Source: Saccharopolyspora rosea (GTDB lineage Bacteria; Actinomycetota; Actinomycetes; Mycobacteriales; Pseudonocardiaceae). From it: a stretch of 64,000 nucleotides of DNA. The notes beneath the pieces are model-generated. The model saw only the letters and a program-made list of their open reading frames with translations, did no database searches and was not told the origin of the DNA. This document shows positions 49,064-57,551 of the stretch, in pieces. The position numbers were made by a program, and so were the translations under genes. The first letter of the stretch is position 1. Every line of letters starts with the position of its first letter. The stretch is from assembly GCF_025643595.1 (NCBI RefSeq), contig NZ_CP102826.1, positions 5,146,001 through 5,210,000 on the forward strand, written 5' to 3'.

Positions 49064-49879
49064 TCAGGGCCGCGGTTCGCCGCCGAACAGTTCGCGGAGC
49101 CCGGCCGCGAGTCCGGCCAGCCGATCGGTCGCGTCCTGGAGCAGGTGCGCCTGCTCGGTGCTGCCGCTGGCGGCCACCGCCCGTCCGGCCGCCGCGACCA
49201 GTCGCCCGTAGCCCTCGACGCCCTCGTCGAGTTCCGCGCGCAGCCGGTCCGCGTCCGCATGCAGCTCGGCCCGCTCCGCGGCCGGCGCGTGCGGCGCCGC
49301 CTCCTCGACGGCCACCAGCCGGTCGGCGCCCCGCCGCAGCTCGACCGCCGCGGAGTCCGCGGTGCGCCGCGCATCGGCCGCGGCCTCACCGGCTCCGGCG
49401 CTGGTCAGCTGGACCAACGCCCGGTGCAGGCTCTGCTCGGCGTCGCGCAGCCGCCGCATCGGTTCGCGGGCTCGCGAGTCCTGCGGCGGCAGCTCCACCG
49501 GCTGCGGCGGCGCTTCGGGCAGCGGCGCCTTCCTGAGCTTCCAGTACCTGGTGCCGGCACCGACCGCACCGACACCCGCGGCCACGGCGATGCCACCGAG
49601 CCCGAAGGTGGCGAATTCCTGGACGCCGTGCGCCCAGCTGCCCCACATCTCCCACAGCCCGGGCGCGGTCGCCGACGTGTAGGCGCCCGCACCGAACACC
49701 CCGGCGGTCACGGCGCTGCCGGTCGCGGCGCGCTTGGCCCGTCTGCGCTGCCTCAGCAGCCGGGCCCGCGGATCCCGCCACCGCGCGAGCGTGCGGCGCA
49801 CCTCGGTGAGGACCGGACCGCGCAATTGTTCCAGCGCGGCCTCGCCCCACTGCGCGAGTTCGTTGCGCCGCGACCGCAC
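49064..49879 (-). CDS. PspM-like membrane protein (Rv2743c family)
   Basis: Protein of 271 residues with two membrane helices (about 55-75 and 88-108) and a long charged helical C-terminal domain. In mycobacteria the gene after clgR and pspA (Rv2743c, PspM) encodes a membrane partner of PspA in the envelope-stress response; order and topology match, though sequence conservation is low. The GTG start has only a weak ribosome site. It lies 11 bp after pspA. Confidence 0.78.
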   Translation of the reverse strand: MRSRRNELAQWGEAALEQLRGPVLTEVRRTLARWRDPRARLLRQRRRAKRAATGSAVTAGVFGAGAYTSATAPGLWEMWGSWAHGVQEFATFGLGGIAVAAGVGAVGAGTRYWKLRKAPLPEAPPQPVELPPQDSRAREPMRRLRDAEQSLHRALVQLTSAGAGEAAADARRTADSAAVELRRGADRLVAVEEAAPHAPAAERAELHADADRLRAELDEGVEGYGRLVAAAGRAVAASGSTEQAHLLQDATDRLAGLAAGLRELFGGEPRP

Positions 49880-49890
49880 GTCGGACTCGT

Positions 49891-50727
49891 TCAGGCTTGA
49901 CCGGCTTGCGGGTTCTGCTGCTTCTGCTGCGTCGCCGGGTCAGCGGCTTCCTGGCCGCTGGTGACCTGCTGCTGTTGCCCGCCGGTCACCTGCTGCTGGT
50001 CGGAGCCGGATCCCATCGAGGCGCGCAGCTGGGCGAGTCGGCTGGCGCCCGCGGCGTCGATGGACGCCTGCTGGACCTCCATCATCCGGCCCTGCACGCT
50101 GTTCTGCGCCAACTCCGCCTCACCGAGGGCCGTGCTGTAGCGGCGCTCGATCTTGTCCCGGACCTCCTCCAGCGAGGGGGTGTTGCCGGGCGCGGCGATC
50201 TCGGTCATCTGCCGCAGCGACGAGGAGACCTGCTCCTGCATCTTGGCCTGCTCCAGCTGGCTGAGCAGCTTGGTGCGCTCGGCGATCTTCTGCTGCAACA
50301 CCTGGGCGTTGCGCTCGACCGCCTGCTTGGCCTGCTCGGCGGCCTGCAACGACTGGTCGTGCAGCGTCTTGAGGTCCTCCACGCCCTGCTCGGCGCTGAC
50401 CAGCTGGCTGGCCAGCTGCTGGGCGGTCTCCTCGTACTTCTGCGCCTTGGTCTCGTCGCCCTCGGCACGCGCCTGGTCGGCCATCACGAGCGCCTGCTTG
50501 GCCGACGATTGCAGCTTCTCGACCTCGCCGAGCTGGCGGTTGAGCTTCATCTCCAGCTGGCGCTGGTTGCCGATGACCGAAGCAGCCTGCTGGGAGAGAG
50601 CCTGGTGCTGCCGCTGGGCCTCCTCGATGGCCTGCTGGATCTGCACCTTCGGGTCGGCGTGCTCGTCGACCTTCGACGAGAACGACGCCATCAGGTACTT
50701 CCAGAACTTCACGAACGGATTGGCCAT
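49891..50727 (-). CDS. pspA: PspA/IM30-family envelope stress protein
   Basis: Coiled-coil ESCRT-III-like protein of 278 residues that protects the inner membrane. It begins with the amphipathic membrane-binding helix [19 protein letters not shown], followed by continuous coiled coil (about 25-225) and a Gln-rich tail with QQQVT repeats. The ATG has GGCGGAGG upstream. Downstream lies the PspM-like gene and upstream, after a 311-bp gap with repeat C, is clgR: the mycobacterial Psp order. Confidence 0.95.
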   Translation of the reverse strand: MANPFVKFWKYLMASFSSKVDEHADPKVQIQQAIEEAQRQHQALSQQAASVIGNQRQLEMKLNRQLGEVEKLQSSAKQALVMADQARAEGDETKAQKYEETAQQLASQLVSAEQGVEDLKTLHDQSLQAAEQAKQAVERNAQVLQQKIAERTKLLSQLEQAKMQEQVSSSLRQMTEIAAPGNTPSLEEVRDKIERRYSTALGEAELAQNSVQGRMMEVQQASIDAAGASRLAQLRASMGSGSDQQQVTGGQQQQVTSGQEAADPATQQKQQNPQAGQA

Positions 50728-50943
50728 CTCCTCCGCCTGCCTTCTCTTCGCTGCTCAGCTGCCCCGGACACGGTCCGCCACGGGCACACCCACTGGTCCC
50801 ATCGTGTCAGGTCGCCGTGTCGGCTTCCACCAAGCCGGGGAGATCCGCGGGTTCCCCGCGCGAACCGAACCGCAAAAACCCGACGACCCGGACCACCAGG
50901 GTACGGTTCGTCCGGGTCGTCGGTTTCACAAGGTCAACAGCGA
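50728..50943. other. Upstream region of pspA
   Basis: The 216 bp between pspA and repeat C should hold the pspA promoter. It has no clear -35/-10 pair and no gene. Short inverted stretches around 50880-50930 (CGACGACCCGG with GGTCGTCGG-like inverse) could form a hairpin. Confidence 0.35.
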
Positions 50944-51042
50944 CTAGCGCGTGTTTTATCAGCGGCGGCAGCCGCTTTCTCTTTCGGTGAATGGTCTCGC
51001 AACCGGCACCGCCACGCAAAGCACTTCCGAAACACTCCCTAG
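50944..51042. repeat. Intergenic inverted-end repeat, copy C, at the clgR end
   Basis: The core (50960-51012) matches the cores at 18741-18793 (inverse strand) and 35127-35179. The ends are degenerate: CTAG-N3-GTGTTT at 50944-50956 pairs with the inverse at 51030-51042. The clgR stop TAG is part of the right end. It lies between pspA and clgR, where mycobacteria have none. Confidence 0.75.
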
Positions 51043-51509
51043 GCGGCCACCACGACTCCACCCGGCTTGTGCACCGGAGCGCTGATGCGCTGGCTGAGCA
51101 CCGGCTGGAGGCGGGAGTTCTCGGCGCAGGCGCGCGGGTCGGCGTCCGCCGCGGCCTCGGCCAACTCGGACTCGGCGAGGTCGGCCTCGGACAGCTGCCC
51201 GCCGAGCAGGCTCGGCACCAGACCGCCGTCGATCTCCTCAGCGGTCGACTGGTCCACGACCTCCGGCGCGACCATCGTGTCGTCGAGGTCGCCGGCCACG
51301 GTAACCAGCAGCTCGGGCAACGGGAGTTCCAGGGCGTCGCAGATCGAGGCGAGCAGTTCGCTCGACGCCTCCTTGCGGCCCCGCTCGACCTCGGACAGGT
51401 AACCGAGGCTCACCCGGGCAGCGCGCGAAACGTCCCGCAGGGTGCGAGACTGGGCGGTCCGGGCGCGGCGCAGCCGTTCACCGACCGCCTCCCGCAACAA
51501 TACGGTCAT
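51039..51509 (-). CDS. clgR: Clp gene regulator ClgR
   Basis: XRE-type activator of 156 residues. The helix-turn-helix is at about residues 8-65 ([29 protein letters not shown], key part [12 protein letters not shown]). The C-terminus ends VVVAA; in Streptomyces the last two alanines of ClgR are needed for its degradation by ClpP, so the degron is kept. ClgR activates clp protease and psp genes. The ATG has GGGAGG upstream and a ClgR-box-like site lies 100 bp further up. It is separated from pspA by repeat C. Confidence 0.93.
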   Translation of the reverse strand: MTVLLREAVGERLRRARTAQSRTLRDVSRAARVSLGYLSEVERGRKEASSELLASICDALELPLPELLVTVAGDLDDTMVAPEVVDQSTAEEIDGGLVPSLLGGQLSEADLAESELAEAAADADPRACAENSRLQPVLSQRISAPVHKPGGVVVAA

Positions 51510-51610
51510 CGCGCGCCTCCCTTCCTGAGTCGGCCAGCGCGTGCGCGACGCGTGAACGCCCCCTACGTTACTCATCCTCCGGGCCGAACGAGAACGATCG
51601 GCCGCAAGTC

Positions 51611-51621
51611 CGCCAAGGGCG
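51611..51621. promoter_or_regulatory. ClgR-box-like site upstream of clgR
   Basis: CGCCAAGGGCG matches the core CGCYNANRGCG of the known ClgR operator, and flanking bases fit except one. It lies about 100 bp before the clgR start, inside the 164-bp gap to pncC, consistent with autoregulation. Confidence 0.55.
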
Positions 51622-51673
51622 AACGTCGCCAACCGAGTCGCCGTGACGCCGCGGCGCCGGGTTTGCGCAGCGT

Positions 51674-52180
51674 TCACGCCTCGGAGGGACAACGAAGCAG
51701 CCCGGCGAACTGTTCCAGTGCCACCCGAACGGCCGCAGCCCGCACTGCGTGGCGGTCGCCCTCGACCCGCGCGGTGTGCACCGTAACGCCTCCGGGACCG
51801 GCGAAGCCGAGGTGGACCGTGCCCGGCGCGACCCCGTCCTGCGGATCGGGTCCGGCGACGCCGGTGAGCCCGATCCCCCAGTCCGCGCCGCACCGCCGCC
51901 GCGCTCCGGCGGCGAGCTCCCGCGCCACGTCGGGGTGCACCGCGCCGTGCTCGGCGAGCAGCGCCCGGTCGACGCCGGCCAGCTCCGCCTTGAGGTCGGT
52001 GGCGTACACCACCAGACCGCCGCGCACGACGTCGCTCGCCCCGGCCACGTCGGTCAGCGCCGCCGACACGAGCCCGGCGGTCAGCGACTCGGCGGTGGCG
52101 ACGGTGCGACCCTGCCCGCGCAGGAAGTCCAGCAGCCCGGCGACGTGCGCCCGCTCCAGCCCGAGGGCCTCGACGATCAC
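51674..52180 (-). CDS. pncC: Nicotinamide-nucleotide amidohydrolase (CinA C-terminal domain)
   Basis: Single-domain CinA/PncC protein of 168 residues that deamidates NMN to NaMN in NAD recycling. Motifs: [24 protein letters not shown] with the catalytic Ser, [14 protein letters not shown] and [22 protein letters not shown]. The N-terminal CinA domain is absent, as in stand-alone PncC proteins. GTG start overlaps the pgsA stop (GTGA). Confidence 0.92.
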   Translation of the reverse strand: MIVEALGLERAHVAGLLDFLRGQGRTVATAESLTAGLVSAALTDVAGASDVVRGGLVVYATDLKAELAGVDRALLAEHGAVHPDVARELAAGARRRCGADWGIGLTGVAGPDPQDGVAPGTVHLGFAGPGGVTVHTARVEGDRHAVRAAAVRVALEQFAGLLRCPSEA

Positions 52181-52791
52181 GCCGTCGCCCGCTTGCCGAC
52201 GGCCCGCAGCCGCAGCGCCCGCACCACGTAGTCGAGGCCGGTCAGCACGGTGGCGAGCACGGCCGCGCCCATGACGGTCCAGCGCACCACCTCGCCCGCG
52301 TCGCCGAGCGGCAACAGGTAGCAGCCGATCGCGATGGCCTGCAGCAGGGTCTTGATCTTGCCGCCGCGGCTGGCCGGGATGACGCCGTGCCGGATCACCC
52401 AGAACCGCAGCCCGGTCACCGCGGCCTCCCGGCCCACGATGATCCAGGTGACCCACCAGCTCAGATCGCCGAGCAGGCTGAGCCCCACCAGCGCGGCACC
52501 GGTCAGCGCCTTGTCCGCGATCGGGTCGGCGACCTTGCCGAAGTCGGTGACCAGCCCGCGCCTCCGGGCCAGGTCGCCGTCGATGCGATCGGTGATGGAC
52601 GCCAGCGCGAACACGCCGGTCGCGACCCACCGCCACACCACGTCGTGCCCGCCGGCCCAGAACAGCGCCACCAGGAACACCGGCACGAGAGCCAGCCGGG
52701 ACACCGTCAGCACGTTGGCGATGTTGAGCACCGGCACCGGCCCGGGCTCGGTGCGCCCCGGCTGGTTCACTGCCGCGTTCTCGGCCGTCAT
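52177..52791 (-). CDS. pgsA: CDP-alcohol phosphatidyltransferase, PgsA type
   Basis: Membrane enzyme of 204 residues that makes phosphatidylglycerophosphate from CDP-diacylglycerol. The signature DG-x2-AR-x8-G-x3-D-x3-D is present ([20 protein letters not shown]). In mycobacteria the copy at this place (pgsA3) is the relevant one. ATG overlaps rimO as ATGA. Confidence 0.94.
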   Translation of the reverse strand: MTAENAAVNQPGRTEPGPVPVLNIANVLTVSRLALVPVFLVALFWAGGHDVVWRWVATGVFALASITDRIDGDLARRRGLVTDFGKVADPIADKALTGAALVGLSLLGDLSWWVTWIIVGREAAVTGLRFWVIRHGVIPASRGGKIKTLLQAIAIGCYLLPLGDAGEVVRWTVMGAAVLATVLTGLDYVVRALRLRAVGKRATA

Positions 52792-54251
52792 GGCTGCTCC
52801 CCGGACCGGTCTTGTGCGGGCGTGCCGGCGACCGGGCGCACGACGAGGTCCACGCCCTCGCTGTCGACCACCCGGCAGCGCAGCACCTCGCCCACGCCGA
52901 CCTCCCCAGGATCGACGACGAGGCATTCGCCGTCCACCTCCGGTCCCTGGTGCTCGGCGCGGCCGGCGCACTCGCCGTCGGCGACGCGCTCGACCAGCAC
53001 CCGGACCTCGCTGCCGATCCGGTCCTCGGCGCGCTGCGCGACGAGCTCGTCGGCGAGCTGGGAGACCTGCTCGACGCGCTCGGCGACGGTGTCCTGGTCG
53101 ATCTTGCCGTCGAACCCGGCGGCCTCGGTGCCCTCCTCGTCCGAGTAGCCGAACACGCCGACGGCGTCCAGCCGCGCCCGGGTCAGGAACTCCTGCAGCT
53201 CGGCGAAGTCCTCCTCGGTCTCGCCGGGGAACCCGACGATGACGTTGCTGCGGATGCCCGCCTCGGGGGCCAGCTCGCGGATCCGGTCGATCAGCTCCAG
53301 GAACGACTCGGTGGAGCCGAACCGGCGCATCCGCCGCAGCACGGTCTCGCTGGCGTGCTGGAACGACATGTCGAAGTAGGGCGCCACGCCCGGCGTGGTC
53401 GCGATGGCCCGCACCAGCCCGGGACGGGTCTCGGCGGGCTGCAGGTAGGACACGCGCACGCGGTCGACGCCGTCGAGGGCGGCCAGCCGCGGCAGCAGGG
53501 TCTCCAGCGCCCGCGGGTCGGCGAGGTCCTTGCCGTAGGAGGTGGAGTTCTCGCTGACCAGGAACAGCTCCCGCGCGCCCTCGCGGGCCAGCCAGGCGGC
53601 CTCGCCGAGGACCTCCTCCGGCGGCCGGGACAGGAACGAGCCGCGGAACGACGGGATCGCGCAGAACGAGCACCGCCGGTCGCACCCGGAGGCCAGCTTC
53701 AGCGCGGCGACGGGCGAGTCGTCCAGCCTGCGCCGCGCCACCGAGCGCGTCGCGGGCAGCCAACCGTGCCCGGGCACGGACACGCCCGCGGACTCGGCCG
53801 CGGCGGGCCGGGCGACCGGCGTGATCGGCAGCATCTTCCGCCGGTCCCGCGGCTGGTGCGCCTGCACGGCGCGACCGGCGACCACGTCGTCGAGCCGTTC
53901 GGCGAGGTCGGCGTAGTGGTCGAAGCCGAGGACGGCGTCGGCTTCGGGCAGGTGCTCGGCGAGCTCGGCGCCGTAGCGCTCGGCCATGCAGCCGACCGCG
54001 ACGACCTTCGCGCCGGTGTCGGCGGCGGCCAGCAGGGTGTCCACCGAGTCCTTCTTCGCGGACTCCACGAAGCCGCAGGTGTTGACCACGACGACGTCGG
54101 CGTCCTCGGGCTCGCCGAGGTCCCACCCCTGCTGGTGCAGCGTCCCGGCCAGCTCCTCGGAGTCGACTTCGTTGCGCGCGCAACCGAGCGTGACCATGGC
54201 GACCCGGCGCCCGGACTGTCCCGCAGTGGCCTGATTCCGCTCGCTTGCCAT
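52788..54251 (-). CDS. rimO: Ribosomal protein S12 methylthiotransferase RimO
   Basis: Radical-SAM enzyme of 487 residues that methylthiolates Asp of ribosomal protein S12. The N-terminal UPF0004 domain has cysteines in LGCARN, NTCGF and VGCMAERYG; the radical-SAM motif is CDRRCSFC; a TRAM domain closes the C-terminus. The ATG at 54249-54251 is the first in frame; it faces argA at 128 bp. The pgsA and pncC genes follow with overlaps. Confidence 0.96.
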   Translation of the reverse strand: MASERNQATAGQSGRRVAMVTLGCARNEVDSEELAGTLHQQGWDLGEPEDADVVVVNTCGFVESAKKDSVDTLLAAADTGAKVVAVGCMAERYGAELAEHLPEADAVLGFDHYADLAERLDDVVAGRAVQAHQPRDRRKMLPITPVARPAAAESAGVSVPGHGWLPATRSVARRRLDDSPVAALKLASGCDRRCSFCAIPSFRGSFLSRPPEEVLGEAAWLAREGARELFLVSENSTSYGKDLADPRALETLLPRLAALDGVDRVRVSYLQPAETRPGLVRAIATTPGVAPYFDMSFQHASETVLRRMRRFGSTESFLELIDRIRELAPEAGIRSNVIVGFPGETEEDFAELQEFLTRARLDAVGVFGYSDEEGTEAAGFDGKIDQDTVAERVEQVSQLADELVAQRAEDRIGSEVRVLVERVADGECAGRAEHQGPEVDGECLVVDPGEVGVGEVLRCRVVDSEGVDLVVRPVAGTPAQDRSGEQP

Positions 54252-54363
54252 GCGACGAGCGTAACGTCACGGGTGATCCGCACTGCGCACGAGCCTGGTT
54301 CGGCGAACGGCCGGGGGTGGTCGAGATAACGGCCGCCGGAGGCGCGCCACCCACCGCACGTTG

Positions 54364-54379
54364 GTTAGGCTTGCCTAAC
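54364..54379. promoter_or_regulatory. Palindrome over the promoter and start of argA
   Basis: GTTAGGC-TT-GCCTAAC is a perfect palindrome ending one base before the GTG start. It contains TAGGCT (54366-54371), a plausible -10 for a leaderless transcript. The symmetry resembles DtxR/IdeR iron boxes but could serve another regulator. Confidence 0.6.
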
Positions 54380-54937
54380 GTGACTGCTCCTGCAGAGGTG
54401 CGCCCGGCACGCGTCGGCGACGTCCCCGCGATCAAGCGCCTGATCGACCACTACGCCGGGAAGGTGGTGCTGGGCAAGGAACTCGTCACGCTCTACGAGG
54501 ACGTCCAGGAGTTCTGGGTCGCCGAACACACCGGCGCCGTGGTCGGCTGCGGCGCGCTGCACGTGCTCTGGGAAGACCTCGCCGAGATCCGCACCGTCGC
54601 CGTCGACCCGACGTCGAAGGGGCTCGGAATCGGTCACGCACTCGTCGAGCGGCTCATCGACACCGCGTCCGAACTCGGGCTCCAGCGCATCTTCGTGCTC
54701 ACCTTCGAAACGGCCTTCTTCGGCCGGCACGGCTTCCTGCCGATCTCGGACACCCCCGTGCCGCCGGAGGTCTACGAGGAGATCCGCCGCTCGCCGGACG
54801 AGGGCGTGGCCCAGTTCCTCGACCTCGCCCACGTCAAACCCAACACGCTGGGCAACACCCGAATGCTGCTGAACCTCAGCGAGCGGGGAACGCGCGGGGC
54901 GCCGACGGCCCGGGGTCTACGATGGGCCCGTGAATGA
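54380..54937 (+). CDS. argA: Amino-acid N-acetyltransferase, ArgA (Rv2747) type, copy 1
   Basis: GNAT acetyltransferase of 185 residues that makes N-acetylglutamate from glutamate or glutamine, the first step of arginine synthesis. Signatures: IKRLIDHYAGKVVLGKELVTLYEDVQEFWVAEH (key part VTLYEDVQEFWVAEH), the acetyl-CoA loop VDPTSKGLGIGHALV and FVLTFETAFFGRHGF. The start GTG directly follows a palindromic promoter, so translation is probably leaderless. It overlaps the second copy by 8 bp. Mycobacteria have one gene here, between pgsA/rimO and ftsK. Confidence 0.92.
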   Translation: MTAPAEVRPARVGDVPAIKRLIDHYAGKVVLGKELVTLYEDVQEFWVAEHTGAVVGCGALHVLWEDLAEIRTVAVDPTSKGLGIGHALVERLIDTASELGLQRIFVLTFETAFFGRHGFLPISDTPVPPEVYEEIRRSPDEGVAQFLDLAHVKPNTLGNTRMLLNLSERGTRGAPTARGLRWARE

Positions 54938-55445
54938 CTATGCATCGACGGATATAACGATTCGGCGGGCTCGGATCGCCGACGTGCGCCGGATCAAGTC
55001 CCTGGTCGACACCTACGCGGGCGAGGTCCTGCTGGCCAAGGACCTGGTCACGCTCTACGAGGACGTGCAGGAGTTCTGGGTCGCCGAACACACCGGCGCC
55101 GTGGTCGGCTGCGGCGCGCTGCACGTGCTCTGGGAAGACCTCGCCGAGATCCGCACCGTCGCCGTCGACCCCGTGGTGAAGGGCCGGGGCATCGGCCACC
55201 GGCTGGTCGACCGCCTCGTCGAGCTGGCCGGCGAACTCGGCCTGCGCCGCGTCTTCGTGCTCACCTTCGAGACCGCTTTCTTCGGCCGCCACGGCTTCCG
55301 CCCGATCGACAGCGCCCCGGTCAGCCCCGACGTCTACGCCGAGATGCGCCGCTCGGTCGACGCCGGTGTCGCCGAGTTCCTCGACCTCGCGCACGTCAAG
55401 CCCAACACCCTCGGCAACACGCGCATGCTGCTCGAACTGCCCTAG
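54930..55445 (+). CDS. Amino-acid N-acetyltransferase, ArgA type, copy 2
   Basis: Protein of 171 residues, about 75 percent identical to copy 1 by eye. It carries the same motifs (VTLYEDVQEFWVAEH, VDPVVKGRGIGHRLV, FFGRHGF). A 104-bp stretch (55068-55171) is identical at the DNA level to 54506-54609 of copy 1, though the flanks differ. The GTG at 54930 lies in the end of copy 1. Its stop shares the CTAG with the convergent RloB-like gene. Confidence 0.9.
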   Translation: MNDYASTDITIRRARIADVRRIKSLVDTYAGEVLLAKDLVTLYEDVQEFWVAEHTGAVVGCGALHVLWEDLAEIRTVAVDPVVKGRGIGHRLVDRLVELAGELGLRRVFVLTFETAFFGRHGFRPIDSAPVSPDVYAEMRRSVDAGVAEFLDLAHVKPNTLGNTRMLLELP

Positions 55446-56056
55446 CGAGCCCGATCGTCCGGCAGGACCGCCTCGACCAACCGCCACATGCCGGACGACG
55501 GGTTGTGCCGGTGTTCCTCGCCGAAAGCACAACGCCGCTTCGCCCGTTCCACCGCGTTCCCGACTCCGTGCTCGAAGTCGCAGAACCGCACGTTGGTCTT
55601 GTCGTAGTGCGGTACGTGCCGTCGCAGGCGTCTCTCCACGTCCGCGGCGGTTGGGAACGCGGATTCGCAGTTCTCGAAGTGCAGGATGAGCCAGTACTCG
55701 AAGCACCGGTTGGAGACCACGACGTTGATCCCGTGTTGTCGAGCCAACCGGAGGGCGGAGTCCAGATCGAACTCGTCCACGTCGACGACGCACCAGACCT
55801 CGTCGAAGTCCCTCGGGTGCAGTTCGGTCATTCTCGCCGTCTTGCGTACGAGGGTTAGCGGATCGACACCGTCGGTCAGGAAGTCAACGCGCGCCGCCTT
55901 CCGGGCGTACCGACTGTGGAGCGCGGCAAGGTACTGCTTTTCGGTGCGGTCCGCACCGCACGCCACCAGCAGCAGCGGCAGCGAGTCGAACCGGGGGTTC
56001 CGGCGCCTGCGACTGTTCTCCCGAGTAGTGCGCTTCCGGTCCGCCTTCCGATTCAC
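55442..56056 (-). CDS. RloB-like protein (AbiLii type)
   Basis: Toprim-related RloB-family protein of 204 residues: LPLLLVACGADRTEKQYL at the start with the Glu of the family, VVDVDEFDLDSALRLA (paired Asp) and SNRCFEYWLILHFENCE. The family forms the second component of RloAB/AbiL abortive-infection systems. GTG start overlaps the AAA-ATPase stop (GTGA). The end coincides with the argA copy 2 stop in one CTAG. Function in this host is inferred from the pair. Confidence 0.85.
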   Translation of the reverse strand: MNRKADRKRTTRENSRRRRNPRFDSLPLLLVACGADRTEKQYLAALHSRYARKAARVDFLTDGVDPLTLVRKTARMTELHPRDFDEVWCVVDVDEFDLDSALRLARQHGINVVVSNRCFEYWLILHFENCESAFPTAADVERRLRRHVPHYDKTNVRFCDFEHGVGNAVERAKRRCAFGEEHRHNPSSGMWRLVEAVLPDDRAR

Positions 56057-57357
56057 CGCTCACCTCTCGCGGCGGCCACGAAGTTCTGATGATCCAGCAG
56101 CGGTACCGCGCCGTAGCTGCCTTTCAAATACCGGCGTTCGGTGTTCTCGCCAGAGCGAGGCCGGAAATCACTGAGAGCGTACAGCTCGCTCGCTCCGGCG
56201 TCGTTCTTGCTGACAAACCAGACCTCGTCCCGCTTGAGGACCTCGTCGTTCAACATGGTCCCGAGAAGACTCGTGTCGTGGGTGGTGAAGATCAGTTGCG
56301 CGCTGCGGGGATTGGTGCGCTCGTCCCGGAAGAGCCCGATGAGCCGCGCGGTCAGCAACGGGTGCAGGCTCGAATCGATCTCGTCCACGAGCAGCACGGA
56401 ACCGTGATCCAGCGCCTCCAGCGCGGTAGGGATCAATCGTAGCCATGACCGGGTTCCGTGGGATTCGTCGGAAAGGTCGAACGGAACCTCGCCACCGACG
56501 TGCATGGTTTTGACGCGGAAATCTTGAAGTTCGGCCAGGACCAGATCAAGGTCTTCCAGGTTCTTCACGTCCAAGCCGGCGCGCGCAGCGGACCTAGCAA
56601 AACTTTCCGGATCGTTCTCGAATTCCTGCCGCATGGACCGTGCCAATGCGCTTTCGGCTCTCGCTCTCTCGACGACAAGATCCGTAATACCCAGGTCAGC
56701 CGCTCGAAGCAAGTCGACCACCCGACGCCTGTTGCCCTCGCCCCTTTCGATGAACGCGTTGAGCAGCTGCGGCGAATCGTCGCGAAAAGGACCCGAGAAA
56801 CTCAGCGCCTCCGAGAAGAAGGAGTAGGGGCGGTCCGCAAAACCCACATTGAGCTGCACGGCGACGCTCAGCAGCAGCGCGTTCTCCCGGGTCATATCCT
56901 TCAACACGTCCAACTTGGCGCTGGACTCGGAAATCTTGCTGCCGAACCTGATCTCGCCGCGATCGCGATCGAACATGATGCGTCGACGTTTTTCCGGGTA
57001 CGAGTACAGCCACTCCTCCAACACCTGGCGGTCATCCAACGAGAATCCGTAGGTGTACGGAACCCCGTCTACCTGGAACTCGGCGACGAAGACGGACGGC
57101 GTGTCCGCCGCACCACCGGTCAGCCTGAAACGCCTGCGCGGGATCCGTTCGTGTGCGTCCCAACGTCGAAACGAATCTCGGACCGCGGTCCGCATGAAAG
57201 CCAGCCCGTCCAGCAGGTTCGACTTCCCCGACGCGTTGGCTCCGTAGACGGCGGTCACGGGGAGCACGCTCCGGCCCCTCTCGATGGCAGGCATCAGCAG
57301 GAGCTCCTGCTCCTCCAAGAACGACCGATGGTTGCCGAGACGGAAGCTCCGAAGCAT
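56053..57357 (-). CDS. AAA-type ATPase of the RloA/AbiLi family
   Basis: ATPase of 434 residues (AAA_21/ABC-type). Walker [15 protein letters not shown] (about residue 45), Walker [17 protein letters not shown], and a switch His in FTTHDTSLL are clear; the signature-like [11 protein letters not shown] precedes Walker B. Partner of the RloB-like protein. ATG 57355-57357 has GGTAGGGGGTG upstream. GC content is lower than in the flanks, supporting horizontal gain. Confidence 0.88.
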   Translation of the reverse strand: MLRSFRLGNHRSFLEEQELLLMPAIERGRSVLPVTAVYGANASGKSNLLDGLAFMRTAVRDSFRRWDAHERIPRRRFRLTGGAADTPSVFVAEFQVDGVPYTYGFSLDDRQVLEEWLYSYPEKRRRIMFDRDRGEIRFGSKISESSAKLDVLKDMTRENALLLSVAVQLNVGFADRPYSFFSEALSFSGPFRDDSPQLLNAFIERGEGNRRRVVDLLRAADLGITDLVVERARAESALARSMRQEFENDPESFARSAARAGLDVKNLEDLDLVLAELQDFRVKTMHVGGEVPFDLSDESHGTRSWLRLIPTALEALDHGSVLLVDEIDSSLHPLLTARLIGLFRDERTNPRSAQLIFTTHDTSLLGTMLNDEVLKRDEVWFVSKNDAGASELYALSDFRPRSGENTERRYLKGSYGAVPLLDHQNFVAAARGER

Positions 57358-57505
57358 CCAGGCACCCCCTACCAAGCACGTTGACCCCGACACGTGCAAG
57401 TAAACCGCACAAGTGGCCATCTGGATACGCCCATCAGCCCACTCCGGCCCAAGATCACGGCAACGGGGGACCCCGGCGCTGGCGGGCGTGTTCGGACGGC
57501 GGAAC

Positions 57506-57523
57506 GATCGCTAGGCTGCGATC
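57506..57523. promoter_or_regulatory. Palindrome enclosing the -10 element of the lldD-like gene
   Basis: GATCGC-TAGGCT-GCGATC: the -10-like TAGGCT (57512-57517) sits between perfect 6-bp inverted arms, about 30 bp before the start codon. A dimeric repressor (for example GntR type) bound here would block the promoter. Confidence 0.5.
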
Positions 57524-57551
57524 AGCCCTCGCCAGAAAGGAACGGTTCTCG

